64,000 nt of DNA from contig NZ_JACIBC010000002.1 of NCBI RefSeq assembly GCF_014195095.1, forward strand, positions 682,001-746,000, given 5' to 3'. The translations under genes were made by a program, and so were the position numbers. Source of the DNA: Rhizobium sp. BK602. GTDB lineage: Bacteria > Pseudomonadota > Alphaproteobacteria > Rhizobiales > Rhizobiaceae. The notes beneath the pieces are model-generated. The model was not told the origin of the DNA and did not search any database. It worked only from the letters and a program-made list of their open reading frames with translations. Shown one piece after another: positions 34,524 to 43,302 of the stretch; positions within the stretch are counted from its first letter, which is position 1; every line of letters begins with the position of its first letter.

Positions 34524-34916
34524 TGAATGGCTGCGGAACCTGTTGATTTCTCCATCTTTTTTTGCTCGGTCATTAGAGTATCGGCGGTTGCCATTCCTGA
34601 CGGCAAACCTTGCCCGCCCATTGGAGCGATCTTTTGCACGCTCCGTGCAGCCTCTTCCCAACTCCCGCGTATAAAGTCCTGAAAACGTTTTCGGAACGTC
34701 TATCGAGCTGAAGGCGCGATATGTGTCGCCCTGTGCCGAATGCGAAAAGTTCCCGCGCCCGTTCCGGTTGAATGGACCTGATTCGGGTCAATGCCTCTCA
34801 CCCGGCGTCCGATATTGACACAGGCCGCTCATGTCTTTTTTTAATGACAGGAGCAAGTGTATCAGCATGAACTACAATTCTCGTCACTTTTCGACCAGTT
34901 TCACCTTTTACTAACC

Positions 34917-34990
34917 GCGGCGGCAAAAGCGATTGGAGCATGAGGGCGAGCCCATAGTACCGCGGTACGAAAAGTGCGAAGCGGGTTGTG
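34917..34990. repeat. Degenerate RIME-like repeat
   Basis: ggagcatga ... cgaaaagtgcgaagcgg keeps the GAGCATGA and GAAAAGTG-GAGCGG parts of the repeat at 779-826, but the arms no longer pair well. It includes the 12-bp palindrome gtaccgcggtac. Confidence 0.4.
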
Positions 34991-35141
34991 GCAAGGTCAT
35001 GTCACAAGAGACTGAGCCAGCACGGATGGGGGCATGCCATCCATTCAACACGGGCCGATGATTGGCACCGGAGGGAATAGATGTGGAACTTTTTACGGGG
35101 CACGCCGCCGCAAGGCGCGCGTATGCGGGGGTGGCGCTGAT

Positions 35142-35516
35142 ATGACGGTTCAGCGCGCGCTCATTCTGGAAGACAATCTGATCATTGCCATGGAGGCGGA
35201 GGAGATTCTTCGCCTTGTCGGTGTCGAGGAGGTGGAGATCGCCTCGAACCTGGAACAGGCGGTCAACGCCGTTCATACGGATCACTATGATTTTGCGATG
35301 CTGGATGTGAATCTGGGGGAGTCGATGAGTTTCGGCTTTGCCCGCTTGCTGGTCGAGCGCGGTATCCCCTTCGGCTTCGTCAGCGGCTATTCCGATACGC
35401 TCGATTTCCCGCCGGACCTGCGGCATGTGCCGCTCCTGAACAAGCCTTTCGACGAGGCGGCCATGCGGATTTTCGTCGACAAGCTGTCGGCCTCGGGCGG
35501 ATCGTCCGACATGTGA
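35142..35516 (+). CDS. Single-domain response regulator (receiver only)
   Basis: 124 aa, a CheY-like receiver without an output domain. The acidic pocket is E10-D11, the phosphorylated aspartate D55 (F-A-M-L-D-V-N), followed by S81 (G-F-V-S-G-Y-S) and K101 (N-K-P-F). Such proteins act by docking on kinases, phosphatases or motors. No histidine kinase lies in the window, so the partner is elsewhere. GGGGGTGG precedes the ATG. It sits between era and recO, where many relatives have none. Confidence 0.88.
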   Translation: MTVQRALILEDNLIIAMEAEEILRLVGVEEVEIASNLEQAVNAVHTDHYDFAMLDVNLGESMSFGFARLLVERGIPFGFVSGYSDTLDFPPDLRHVPLLNKPFDEAAMRIFVDKLSASGGSSDM

Positions 35517-35574
35517 CAGCGCCCGCGGTTTGTCCTAAACTCGAATCACGACAACCTGCGGGACAAACCGGCCG

Positions 35575-36354
35575 ATGCAGTGGCAGGACCATGCGATCAT
35601 CTTGGGCGTCAAGCGCCTCGGCGAGACCAGCGTCGTCGCCGAGGTGATGACGCGTGCCCGCGGCCGGCACATGGGGCTGGTGCGTTCCGGACGCTCGCGC
35701 GCCATGCAGCCGGTGCTGCAGGCGGGCAATCTGGTCGAGGTGACATGGCGCGCGCGCCTGCACGAGCATCTCGGTGAATTCCGCATGGAGCCGGTGCGGC
35801 TGCGGGCGGCGCGGCTGATGGAGACGGCGACGGCCGTCTATGGCGTGCAGGCCATGGGCGCACTCCTGCGCCTGCTGCCCGAGCGCGATCCGCATCCGCA
35901 TCTTTATGATGCGCTCGACGTTATCCTCGAAAACCTGCAGAATCCCATGGATGCGGGCGAGCTTTTCGTTCGTTTCGAACTGGCCGTGCTCAACGATCTC
36001 GGCTACGGCCTCGACCTCACCGAATGCGCCGCGACTGGCGTACATGAGGATCTGGCTTTCGTGTCGCCGAAGAGCGGACGGGCCGTCTGCCGCGCGGCGG
36101 GCCAGCCCTGGGCCGACAAGATGCTGGCGCTGCCACCCTTCCTCGCCACCGGGGCCGTCGTTGCGGCGGATGGCGAAAGCCTCGCCGATGCCTTCCGCCT
36201 GACCGGCTTCTTCCTGCACCGCCACGTCTACGAGCCGCGCGGCATCGAGATCGCCGCGGCGCGCGACGGTTTCATCCAGGCGGCCTTGAAGGCGATGAAG
36301 GCGGCTCTGCCGCACGAGACGGAACAACCGACCGCGCTTGCCGCCAAGCGCTGA
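35575..36354 (+). CDS. recO: DNA repair protein RecO
   Basis: 259 aa. The N-terminal OB fold begins [19 protein letters not shown], a RecO hallmark, followed by the helical domain ([15 protein letters not shown]). RecO helps load RecA at gaps with RecR. The family zinc cysteines are only partly present (C near 149), as in other alphaproteobacteria. It ends 18 nt before an intergenic repeat. Confidence 0.94.
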   Translation: MQWQDHAIILGVKRLGETSVVAEVMTRARGRHMGLVRSGRSRAMQPVLQAGNLVEVTWRARLHEHLGEFRMEPVRLRAARLMETATAVYGVQAMGALLRLLPERDPHPHLYDALDVILENLQNPMDAGELFVRFELAVLNDLGYGLDLTECAATGVHEDLAFVSPKSGRAVCRAAGQPWADKMLALPPFLATGAVVAADGESLADAFRLTGFFLHRHVYEPRGIEIAAARDGFIQAALKAMKAALPHETEQPTALAAKR

Positions 36355-36372
36355 AAGCCGGACAGGATAATG

Positions 36373-36441
36373 TTCTAGCCTATTGTTTTGACGCAATTCC
36401 GGACGGAAAGCGGCTCACGCAATTTTCCTGGAATTGCTCTA
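36373..36441. repeat. Rhizobial palindromic repeat at the end of the MOSC gene
   Basis: gcaattccgg (from 36393) and ggaattgc (36430-36437) are the inverted ends, with ttctag/ctag outside. Read on the minus strand it starts ctagagcaattccaggaaaa, a sequence common in Rhizobium intergenic regions. Its first bases supply the TAG stop of the MOSC gene. Confidence 0.65.
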
Positions 36442-37287
36442 GCGCCGCTTGAAGGCCCAGCCTTCCGGCCGTTCCTCGATCACCGTCACCGCATCGCCGA
36501 TCTTCACCGTCCCTTCGCCGCGCGGCGCCACGTTCCAGCCGAAAAGCGGGCCGGGGACGCGGCGGTCGGCGGACATGCGCACGCGGCCCATTGCCGGCAT
36601 CGGGTTCGGCACGTCGCGCGAGCCGGTCTTCTGATCCTGCGTCGTCATGATGCAGCGGGCGCAGGGCTTGACGAGATCGAGACGAATGCCGCCGATCTCG
36701 ATCGCCGCCCAGCGGTCCTCCGGCCATTCCTCGTCGCAATCGATGACGATGTTCGGCCGGAAACGCTCCATGCCGACGGAACCTTCGCCATGGGCGGCGA
36801 GATTGGCGTTGAGCGCCTTCAGCGAGCCGGTCGTGGTGACGAGGATCGGGTATCCGTCGCTAAAGGTGACCGGCGTGTCCTCGCCGGCCCATTCCGGGCT
36901 GGCGATGCGCTTGGCAAGCCGGTCGAAGAAAACCATCCTGACCTCGCGGCCGAGCCAGCCTGACAGCGCCCTATTCGTCTCGTGGTCGGCGACAGAGGCA
37001 CTGACGGCCGATTTCCACACCACGACGTCCATGCGGTTGTCCGGATGCGGCGGCGGCACGATGATGTCGGGCTTGCCCTCCATCTTCAGCCGCAGATAGG
37101 AGGGGGCCGGCTGGATATCGATACGGGCGAGATCCTGCAATTCGCGCTGGGTGATGAAATTGCCCGAGGGGTCCACAAGCATGGCGCGGCGGTCGCCGGC
37201 GAGGCCGAAGGCGTCGATGGCGGCGGAGGGAATGGCGATGCCGCGGGCGCTCTTGAGCGGATAGATGAAGAGATCGCTGACCTGCAT
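36439..37287 (-). CDS. MOSC domain protein
   Basis: 282 aa. The N-terminal beta-barrel domain starts MQVSDLFIYPLKSARG (the I/F-Y-P-V-K-S pattern), and the C-terminal MOSC domain contains R-P-N-I-V-I-D and the cysteine motif V-K-P-C-A-R-C. This is the architecture of the mARC/YcbX family, molybdenum-cofactor enzymes that reduce N-hydroxylated compounds. It needs a redox partner not seen nearby. It follows the HD gene by 10 nt and is cotranscribed with it. Confidence 0.88.
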   Translation of the reverse strand: MQVSDLFIYPLKSARGIAIPSAAIDAFGLAGDRRAMLVDPSGNFITQRELQDLARIDIQPAPSYLRLKMEGKPDIIVPPPHPDNRMDVVVWKSAVSASVADHETNRALSGWLGREVRMVFFDRLAKRIASPEWAGEDTPVTFSDGYPILVTTTGSLKALNANLAAHGEGSVGMERFRPNIVIDCDEEWPEDRWAAIEIGGIRLDLVKPCARCIMTTQDQKTGSRDVPNPMPAMGRVRMSADRRVPGPLFGWNVAPRGEGTVKIGDAVTVIEERPEGWAFKRR

Positions 37288-37297
37288 GGGATGGCCC

Positions 37298-37951
37298 TCA
37301 GATTTCGTCGATGAACATTGCCAGCACGGTCTTCAGCCGCTCATGCCGGGCTGCAGCGAAGCGGCGGCCGGCTTCGGTCTGGAAACCATCCGCCAGTTTG
37401 AACAGCTTCGTCTCGAAATGGTCAATGGCGAAGCGCTTGTCGTCCAGCGGCCGTTCGGTCGCGAGCGGATCGAAGGGGTCGTACAGGCCGGAGCCCAAGC
37501 GGCCGGCGATGTAGAAACAGCGGGCGGCGCCCACCATGCCGATTGCGTCCAGCCGGTCGGCATCCTGCAATATCTTCGCCTCGAGCGTTTCCGGCGCGAT
37601 ATTGGCGGAGAAGCTGTGCGTGGTGATCGCATGCGCGACAGCGGCGACGTCCTCGCTTGCCCATCCCATATCCTGCAGGAGGCCCGAGGCCTTCTCGGCG
37701 GCAAGCCGCGACGCCTGGGCGCGATGCGGCGAATTCTTTTCGACCGCGACGCAATCATGCAGCAGCACGGCGGCGGCAAGGATGCGGGCGTTGCCGCCTT
37801 CCTCGCTCTGAATGGCCATGGCGTTCCGGAAGACGCGCAGGATATGGGCAATGTCGTGCGAACCGTCATCGCCGTCGGCCGCATGGGGTATGAGGTCGGC
37901 GGCCAGCGTTTCGAACGGGGCAAAGGCCCGCGCCATTTTGGTGATGTCCAT
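37298..37951 (-). CDS. HD domain phosphohydrolase
   Basis: About 217 aa. The metal-binding HD pattern is H (S-H-D-I-A-H), H-D (V-L-L-H-D-C-V) and D (D-A-D-R-L-D-A-I-G), in the order found in the YedJ-like group of uncharacterised phosphohydrolases. The substrate is probably a nucleotide but unproven. GAGG 6 nt before ATG 37951 favours this start; ATG 37963 is possible. It lies between the DUF2339 gene and MOSC on one strand. Confidence 0.82.
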   Translation of the reverse strand: MDITKMARAFAPFETLAADLIPHAADGDDGSHDIAHILRVFRNAMAIQSEEGGNARILAAAVLLHDCVAVEKNSPHRAQASRLAAEKASGLLQDMGWASEDVAAVAHAITTHSFSANIAPETLEAKILQDADRLDAIGMVGAARCFYIAGRLGSGLYDPFDPLATERPLDDKRFAIDHFETKLFKLADGFQTEAGRRFAAARHERLKTVLAMFIDEI

Positions 37952-38023
37952 CGTCGGCCTCATGTCGCAAGAATATGTCGGAATGATCCTGCCGTTCCTA
38001 CCGGGCCTGGAGATTCGCCGCAA

Positions 38024-40801
38024 TCATTCCGTCGTTCTCCTGCCCGTCAGGACCTTCTGATAGAACAGGCCGATGCCGATCAGCACCGCGCCGAGGCCGA
38101 TGAAGGACAGCGCCCGCAGGAAGCCTTCGAGATTCGCCATGTCGATCAGGAAGACCTTGACGACCGCGACGAAGACCAGCGCGGCCGATGCAAAACGCAG
38201 GCTGCGGGCATCGAAGCGCGCGCCGAGCCAGAGCAGGGCGATGCCGATCAATAGCCAGACGACGGAATAGGAATAGAGCTCTCCCTGGATGAAACCGTTC
38301 CAGAACGGGATATATTCGCCCTGCCAGAAGCGGCGCACCGACAGCGTCGCCCAGGAAAAGGCCATGACCGCGCCGGCAACGGCCAGCATGGTCACATAGG
38401 GCAGGGGGCGCCTGTTGCGCGCATAGAGCGCCAGCCCGCCATAGCCAACCGCCGGCAGGAGATAGCCGAGCAGCAGCAGGTTAAAGACCGGAATCCGGCC
38501 CGTGCTCTCGCCGGTGATGAAGGGGTTCAGGCCCAGCAGATGCAAGGTCAGGATCGAGACGACGGAGAGGACGCCGACCGCCATGCCGCCATAGCGGAAG
38601 ACCGGGCTCGACGCGCTGAGGTCGAGCGCCATCAGCGTCGCCGAGGCGCCGATCGCCAGCAGGGTGTAGATCGCCTGTTCGCCGAGCGTCGGCACATTCG
38701 AATTCAGGACGCCGCCGTTCATCGCATGGCGCACAAGAATGGCGATTGTCAGCAGCACCAGAATGCTTGCCAATGCCTGCAGGGCACTGCGCAGCTTCTG
38801 GCCGGGTAAATGCCTGACCTGAAACGCGGCCCAGACGGCGAGTGCGGCCGGAATGCCGTAGCCGGCTAGCAGCATGTTGAAGACTGGCGTCGTGCCGAGC
38901 TCGGACGGATCGACGATGGTCGGCTGCCAGGCGATGCGTCCCATGGTGAAGATCAGCGCCGCGACCATCGCCCAGGGCATGACAGGCCAGTCGCGCAGGC
39001 GCCCGGCCGATAGATAGGCGAGGCCGAGCAGCGGCAGCAGGATGGTGGCGGTTGCCCCATGGGCAAGCGTGTGCAGGGCAAAGACTGCGGCGGCAAAGGA
39101 GCCGGCGGCCAGGATGTTCACGGTCAGCGCCCTGCCGCCCTCGGAAGAGCGGCGGGATTGCCATTCCGCCAGCGCTAGCAGGACAATGCCTAGCCCGATG
39201 CCGTAGAGGCCATGCAGCCAGTCGCGCGTCCAGTTGCCGAAATTGATGAAGCTGATCGTGGCGATCGCCAGTGGCGTCACCGCCATGATGAGGCTCCACA
39301 GGGAAGCAAAGGACTTCTCGCTGCCACCGAACCGGCGGAGGAAGAAGGCGCCGATCAAAGTGAAGAGCGCGCCCAGCCCGAGGCCCTCGAGCACGACGAT
39401 GTCATAGAGTGCGGAGGAGCTGTCGGTAATCTCCACGCCGCCGATCGTATGCGAGAGCGCCAGGAACATGCCGCTCACGGCAGCGGCCGCCGACAGGATC
39501 GCCGCGCAGCCGGCATGGAGACGGCCGGCCCCGAAGGCGGCAACCGACGCGACGATGGCTGCGAACAGGAAGGTCGCTTCCGTCAGCGGATATCCGTAGC
39601 GGACACTATCGACCAGGAGGAAGAGTGCGACGGCGAGCGCGCCGACGGCTGCCGTCAGCGTCACCCCGAGCGGCGGCCGGGCGAGGAAATCTGCCCAGTC
39701 GCTGACGGGAGGCGTAGCGGCGGGAGGCGCGGCCGGGGTCTCCTCCTGCGGGGCCGGTTCGTCGCTGCTCTCTGCTGCAATCGCTGCGGCCGCCTCATAC
39801 CGTCCCGGCCAGAGGAAGATCGTTCCGGCGATCATCGCCAGCATGGCTACCGTCACCGGCGTCAGTTCCACGATGGGGCTGAAAGTGATGAAGAGCAGCG
39901 GCCAGAGGCTGAGCAGCGCATTGGCGGCGGCCGGCACGATCAGCCAGCGGCGCAGCCGCGAGGCGGCAATGGTGGCGAGCCAGGTGAAGGTGAGGTAGCC
40001 GAACAGCACCCATGGCTGCGGCGCGGTCGAGGCGATCAGTGCCGGCGTGATCATCGAGGCCAGCAGGCCGAGGCCGGCAAGCGCTTGCCCATGCAGCAGC
40101 GACAGGCCGAGCGTGGCAAGCGAAATCAGCGCCAGCAGCAGGAAGGCGGTGGTCGGCCCGATGAAGCCGTAAATGCCATGCGCCGCATAGGTCGAGCCGA
40201 ACAGCGCGACGACGCCCGCCGCCGTCAGCACGCCGGGGATCATCGCATTCTGGAAGGTATTGGCAAGGACAGGCGCGGAACGGCGGCGGATCACCTCGCC
40301 GGCGGCCACGAGGACGAGGCCGAAGATCGCAGCCAGCGCCAGCCGGACGCCGGGGCTGAGCAGGCCGCTCTCGATCGAATATTTGACCATGAAGATGCCG
40401 CCGAGCGCCAGCGCGATGCCGCCGACCCAGACGGCCCATCGGGCGCCGATCGTGCTCTCCAGGCTTTCGTTGGCCGCTGCGGTTGCCGGCGCCGGAAGGC
40501 CGGTTTCCTCGATCGGATCTGCGGTCATGCGCGCGGCGATGGCGGCCTTTTCCGCCTCCACCTCGGCCTCGCTGCCATCGGGGAGTTCGGTGACCGCATC
40601 CGCCAGTGGCCGCGAGTCGGCTTCGGCCTCGATACCGGGAGTTTCCATCGCCGCCGATTCGCCGTCAGCCACGGCAAGCACCCGGCCGGCTATGGCATTT
40701 TGCAGCTCCTGAACGCGGCTTTCGAGTTTCTTTAGCCGCAGGTTGTAGCTTCGCAGGATCAAAATACCCGCGATCACAACGATGATCAGCAGCAAACTCA
40801 T
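38024..40801 (-). CDS. Large DUF2339 multi-pass membrane protein
   Basis: 925 aa. A short N-terminal membrane anchor and coiled coil (L-K-K-L-E-S-R-V-Q-E-L-Q) are followed by an acidic proline-poor linker, then roughly 25 closely spaced hydrophobic helices to the C-terminus. That pattern, with G-A-R-W-A-V-W-V-G-G-I-A-L-A-L-G-G at the start of the membrane part, defines DUF2339. The function is unknown; the size and lack of loops suggest an envelope scaffold or lipid/polysaccharide role. HD and MOSC genes follow within 75 nt. Confidence 0.9.
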   Translation of the reverse strand: MSLLLIIVVIAGILILRSYNLRLKKLESRVQELQNAIAGRVLAVADGESAAMETPGIEAEADSRPLADAVTELPDGSEAEVEAEKAAIAARMTADPIEETGLPAPATAAANESLESTIGARWAVWVGGIALALGGIFMVKYSIESGLLSPGVRLALAAIFGLVLVAAGEVIRRRSAPVLANTFQNAMIPGVLTAAGVVALFGSTYAAHGIYGFIGPTTAFLLLALISLATLGLSLLHGQALAGLGLLASMITPALIASTAPQPWVLFGYLTFTWLATIAASRLRRWLIVPAAANALLSLWPLLFITFSPIVELTPVTVAMLAMIAGTIFLWPGRYEAAAAIAAESSDEPAPQEETPAAPPAATPPVSDWADFLARPPLGVTLTAAVGALAVALFLLVDSVRYGYPLTEATFLFAAIVASVAAFGAGRLHAGCAAILSAAAAVSGMFLALSHTIGGVEITDSSSALYDIVVLEGLGLGALFTLIGAFFLRRFGGSEKSFASLWSLIMAVTPLAIATISFINFGNWTRDWLHGLYGIGLGIVLLALAEWQSRRSSEGGRALTVNILAAGSFAAAVFALHTLAHGATATILLPLLGLAYLSAGRLRDWPVMPWAMVAALIFTMGRIAWQPTIVDPSELGTTPVFNMLLAGYGIPAALAVWAAFQVRHLPGQKLRSALQALASILVLLTIAILVRHAMNGGVLNSNVPTLGEQAIYTLLAIGASATLMALDLSASSPVFRYGGMAVGVLSVVSILTLHLLGLNPFITGESTGRIPVFNLLLLGYLLPAVGYGGLALYARNRRPLPYVTMLAVAGAVMAFSWATLSVRRFWQGEYIPFWNGFIQGELYSYSVVWLLIGIALLWLGARFDARSLRFASAALVFVAVVKVFLIDMANLEGFLRALSFIGLGAVLIGIGLFYQKVLTGRRTTE

Positions 40802-41103
40802 GACGTTTCCTCCATGGGCTTTCGCCGCTTACCTTATACGAAATAGATCCGCCGGTAAGGGAAATTCAGAGGATTTTCTCATGATTTCAGTGGATTAACC
40901 GGAAAGATGGCTGGCCCGTGGTCGCGTTGGCCGCCATTTCATTATTAGGATTCATTAATTTATAACTAGGAAACTATTGTTAATACTCATTAACAATTCG
41001 TCTTTACCAGCGCGGCGAAGCAGCTTATCAGGGAGTAGTTCAATCGAAATGTATTGCGTACAAACGACGTCGCATGAGGCGGCTCCTACCCTAGGAGGTT
41101 TGT
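40802..41103. other. Intergenic region with a promoter-like palindrome
   Basis: About 300 bp between divergent genes, AT-rich from 40935 to 41050. No gene seen apart from the palindrome at 40977-40996. Confidence 0.5.
40977..40996. promoter_or_regulatory. Perfect inverted repeat TTGTTAAT-actc-ATTAACAA
   Basis: Eight-bp arms around 4 nt, lying between the DUF2339 gene and the EF-hand gene, 108 nt upstream of the latter. It contains TTAA-N6-TTAA, one base short of the CtrA spacing, so it is more likely the site of another dimeric regulator. Confidence 0.4.
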
Positions 41104-41466
41104 ATGTCCCATGTATCTTCCATATCCAACAGTTCCTATGCCTATCGCGGCACGCTGTCGCGGCTGGATGCGAACGGTGATGGCATTTTGAGCCGCGAGG
41201 AACGCGAGGCTGACGAGCGTCCAGGCATCATCGAGGCCGATGCGGGCGAGAGTGAAAGCAGCACCTACGGCACGGTCAGCAGCATTGGCAACAGCGGCGC
41301 ATTGGGAAGCCTCATGGCGAAGCTCATCCAATTGCCGAGCAGCGGTGTGGCGACGGTGGAGGGAACTTCTGACGTCAATGGCACCGCCGATCTCGATGAG
41401 CTGACGGCGGCGGACGCCTATAACAGCACCTACGGTCAGTACGACGTCGACGATATGGCGGCTTGA
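41104..41466 (+). CDS. EF-hand calcium-binding protein
   Basis: 120 aa, acidic, no signal peptide. One canonical EF loop lies at D22-A-N24-G-D26-G-I28-L-S-R-E-E33, with ligands at positions 1, 3, 5, 9 and 12. A second, degenerate loop starts at D90-V-N92-G-T94-A-D96. Serine- and glycine-rich spacers lie between. It probably binds calcium; the target is unknown. AGGAGG 5 nt before the ATG is an almost ideal ribosome site, hinting at high translation. Monocistronic. Confidence 0.75.
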   Translation: MSHVSSISNSSYAYRGTLSRLDANGDGILSREEREADERPGIIEADAGESESSTYGTVSSIGNSGALGSLMAKLIQLPSSGVATVEGTSDVNGTADLDELTAADAYNSTYGQYDVDDMAA

Positions 41467-41550
41467 TCCGCTTGCCCTGATGTCGTTGCGGTTCGCCGGG
41501 CTGCGGCGGGCCGTCTGTTTGTTATTGGAATCATTCATTTCCTTCCGACG

Positions 41551-41575
41551 GGAACACCTGTCCTTCTAATGCGTT
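41551..41575 (+). promoter_or_regulatory. EcfG/RpoE2-type general stress promoter of sodC
   Basis: GGAAC (41551-41555), a 16-nt spacer and CGTT (41572-41575) match the GGAAC-N16/17-CGTT consensus of the alphaproteobacterial general-stress sigma factor. It is 32 nt upstream of the sodC ATG, with a short leader. Confidence 0.75.
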
Positions 41576-41607
41576 GCATTGACAATGCCAGAAGGGGAGG
41601 AATTTCC

Positions 41608-42114
41608 ATGAGAGCGATCATCATTGCCGCGGTCGTGGCTTTGTCGGCGGCGCTGCCCGCTTCGGCGCAGACCAAGCAGACGGCAATCGCCAATTTCGTC
41701 GGTGCCGACGGCAAGCAGTCGGGACGGGCGGTGTTGACCGAGGCGAAGACCGGCGTGCTGATCGAGCTCGATGTTTCCGGCCTGCCGGCCAATCGCTGGG
41801 TGGCCTTCCATATTCACGAAAACGATCGCTGCGACCATACGCACGGCTTCGAATCCGCGGGCGGTCATTTCAATCCCAACAAGGCGGAGCACGGGCTGCT
41901 CGCCGCCAATGGACCGCATGCCGGCGACATGCCCAATCAATATGTCGACCAGGACGGCAAGCTGCGTGCGCAGGTGTTCAACGGCATGGTGCTGCTGGAC
42001 GGCAAGAACGGCATTCGCGGCCGAACGCTGATGATCCACGCCGAATCGGACGATTACCGCAGCCAGCCGGTCGGCGGCGCCGGCAAGCGGCTGGCCTGCG
42101 CGGTCATTCAATAG
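41608..42114 (+). CDS. sodC: Periplasmic superoxide dismutase [Cu-Zn]
   Basis: 168 aa with a signal peptide cut after residue 20 (ASA-QT). Copper ligands are H68 and H70 (F-H-I-H), H87 (G-G-H-F-N-P) and H144. Zinc ligands include H104 and D107 (H-A-G-D). C75 and C164 form the disulfide. It removes superoxide in the periplasm. AGGGGAGG precedes the ATG. The EcfG-type promoter upstream fits reports, as I recall, that sodC belongs to the RpoE2 stress regulon in Sinorhizobium. Confidence 0.92.
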   Translation: MRAIIIAAVVALSAALPASAQTKQTAIANFVGADGKQSGRAVLTEAKTGVLIELDVSGLPANRWVAFHIHENDRCDHTHGFESAGGHFNPNKAEHGLLAANGPHAGDMPNQYVDQDGKLRAQVFNGMVLLDGKNGIRGRTLMIHAESDDYRSQPVGGAGKRLACAVIQ

Positions 42115-42154
42115 CCATTCTCAAGGCGAGGGGGCGGCGCGAACGCAGCTTCCT

Positions 42155-42688
42155 TTATTCGGAACTGCCACGCGCAAACAGCGGCAGCACGAACGGCGCA
42201 TTTCCGTCCGCATCGGCGCCGCGTCCGATTGCCTTGATGGCTGCGACCAGCCGGCCCTTGCGGCCGAGCATCTCGTCGCCGAGCGCTACCAGCCGTGCAT
42301 TCGGTGTCGCATAGGGCGAAGCCGCGCGCAGGCGATGGACCAGAGCTGCGTCCTCCTCCTCCGGGTGAACGGCGAGCGCCGCGATCAGCGCCGCCGCCGG
42401 CGAGCGCGAGACCCCCATCCAGCAATGGATGAGCAGCGGTGACGCGCGGTCCCAGCTTTGGGCAAAATCGATGATCTCCCGCACATGTGTTTCCTGCGGC
42501 GCGACGAGGTCGCCGGTGCCGGCAAAGCTGATGTCGTTCATGCCGAGCAGGAGATGCCGGTCCGCCCTGATCACGGCCGGTCGGTGAAAGGCCTGCTCCT
42601 TGGCCATCAGGCTGATCATCTCGCGGGCGCCATGGCGGACGGCCATTTCCGCGATGCGTGCCAGCGGCGAGACGACGATCGCCGTCAT
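42155..42688 (-). CDS. Tyrosine/dual-specificity phosphatase family protein
   Basis: 177 aa. The signature H88-C89-x5-R95-S in L-L-I-H-C-W-M-G-V-S-R-S-P-A-A identifies the catalytic cysteine and phosphate-binding arginine of the HC(X)5R superfamily. Bacterial members act on phosphotyrosine or inositol phosphates; the target is unknown. The ATG at 42688 overlaps the stop of the HD gene by 4 nt, so it is the third gene of a coupled trio (ygfZ, HD, phosphatase). Confidence 0.85.
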   Translation of the reverse strand: MTAIVVSPLARIAEMAVRHGAREMISLMAKEQAFHRPAVIRADRHLLLGMNDISFAGTGDLVAPQETHVREIIDFAQSWDRASPLLIHCWMGVSRSPAAALIAALAVHPEEEDAALVHRLRAASPYATPNARLVALGDEMLGRKGRLVAAIKAIGRGADADGNAPFVLPLFARGSSE

Positions 42689-43302
42689 GCCTGAACTTTC
42701 GCGTCGGCGCGTTCGGCATCGATCGCCTCGAAGCGCTTCAGGAAGAGGCGTTGTGCCTCGAGTGCCGGCATCGGCTCGATCGGCAGCATGTCCTGCGTGA
42801 TGCCGCGCGGCTGCCCGAAGAGCTTGCGCGCCTCCTGCGGCGTGAAGCCGGCAAGCAGCGTCGCCTCGAAATAGGCCGAGACCGTATCCGCCTTCTTGAT
42901 CTTTTCCTTCAGGCGCGGCGCGCAATGCGGCGGCAGGGCGAAACGACGGTAGATCGCTGCCTCCAGCCGCCTCTCCACGTCCTTGTAGTCGCCGCCGACG
43001 ACGGATTTGAACGGCGAGATCATGTCGCCGATGACATATTCCGGCGCATCGTGCAGCAGCGCCGCCAGCAGTTCGTCCGGCGTCGCCGGATTGAGGTGGC
43101 GGAAGATCGCCTCGACCACGAGGCTATGCTGCGCCACCGAAAAGGCGTGATCGCCGAAGGTCTGGCCGTTCCAGCGGGCGACGCGGGCAAGTCCATGGGC
43201 GATGTCGCCGATCTCGACATCGAGCGGCGAGGGGTCGAGCAGATCGAGCCTGCGCCCCGACAGCATGCGTTGCCAGGCACGCGGCGTATTGGCGGATGTC
43301 AT
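42685..43302 (-). CDS. HD domain phosphohydrolase, YfbR-like
   Basis: 205 aa. HD residues: H in F-S-V-A-Q-H-S-L-V-V, H-D in A-L-L-H-D-A-P-E-Y-V-I-G-D and a late D in K-K-A-D-T-V-S-A. This matches YfbR-type 5'-deoxynucleotidases, which hydrolyse dNMPs. Its start overlaps the ygfZ stop (ATGA) and its stop overlaps the phosphatase start. Confidence 0.85.
   Translation of the reverse strand: MTSANTPRAWQRMLSGRRLDLLDPSPLDVEIGDIAHGLARVARWNGQTFGDHAFSVAQHSLVVEAIFRHLNPATPDELLAALLHDAPEYVIGDMISPFKSVVGGDYKDVERRLEAAIYRRFALPPHCAPRLKEKIKKADTVSAYFEATLLAGFTPQEARKLFGQPRGITQDMLPIEPMPALEAQRLFLKRFEAIDAERADAKVQA

Larger units (their letters stand above)
34453..35141. other. Palindrome-rich non-coding gap after era
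   Basis: About 690 bp with no convincing gene. It holds a GC hairpin (34502-34523), overlapping inverted repeats around 34624-34648, perfect palindromes gaaaacgttttc (34681-34692) and gtaccgcggtac (34957-34968), a poly-T stretch near 34835 and a 15-codon ORF (34867-34914). A degenerate rhizobial repeat covers the 3' part. It could hide a small RNA. Confidence 0.5.

Noticed and set aside
39212..40735. 507-codon frame opposite the DUF2339 gene
   Set aside because: Composition is extremely R/G/Q-rich and no motif is present; the minus strand gene has an obvious membrane-protein pattern.
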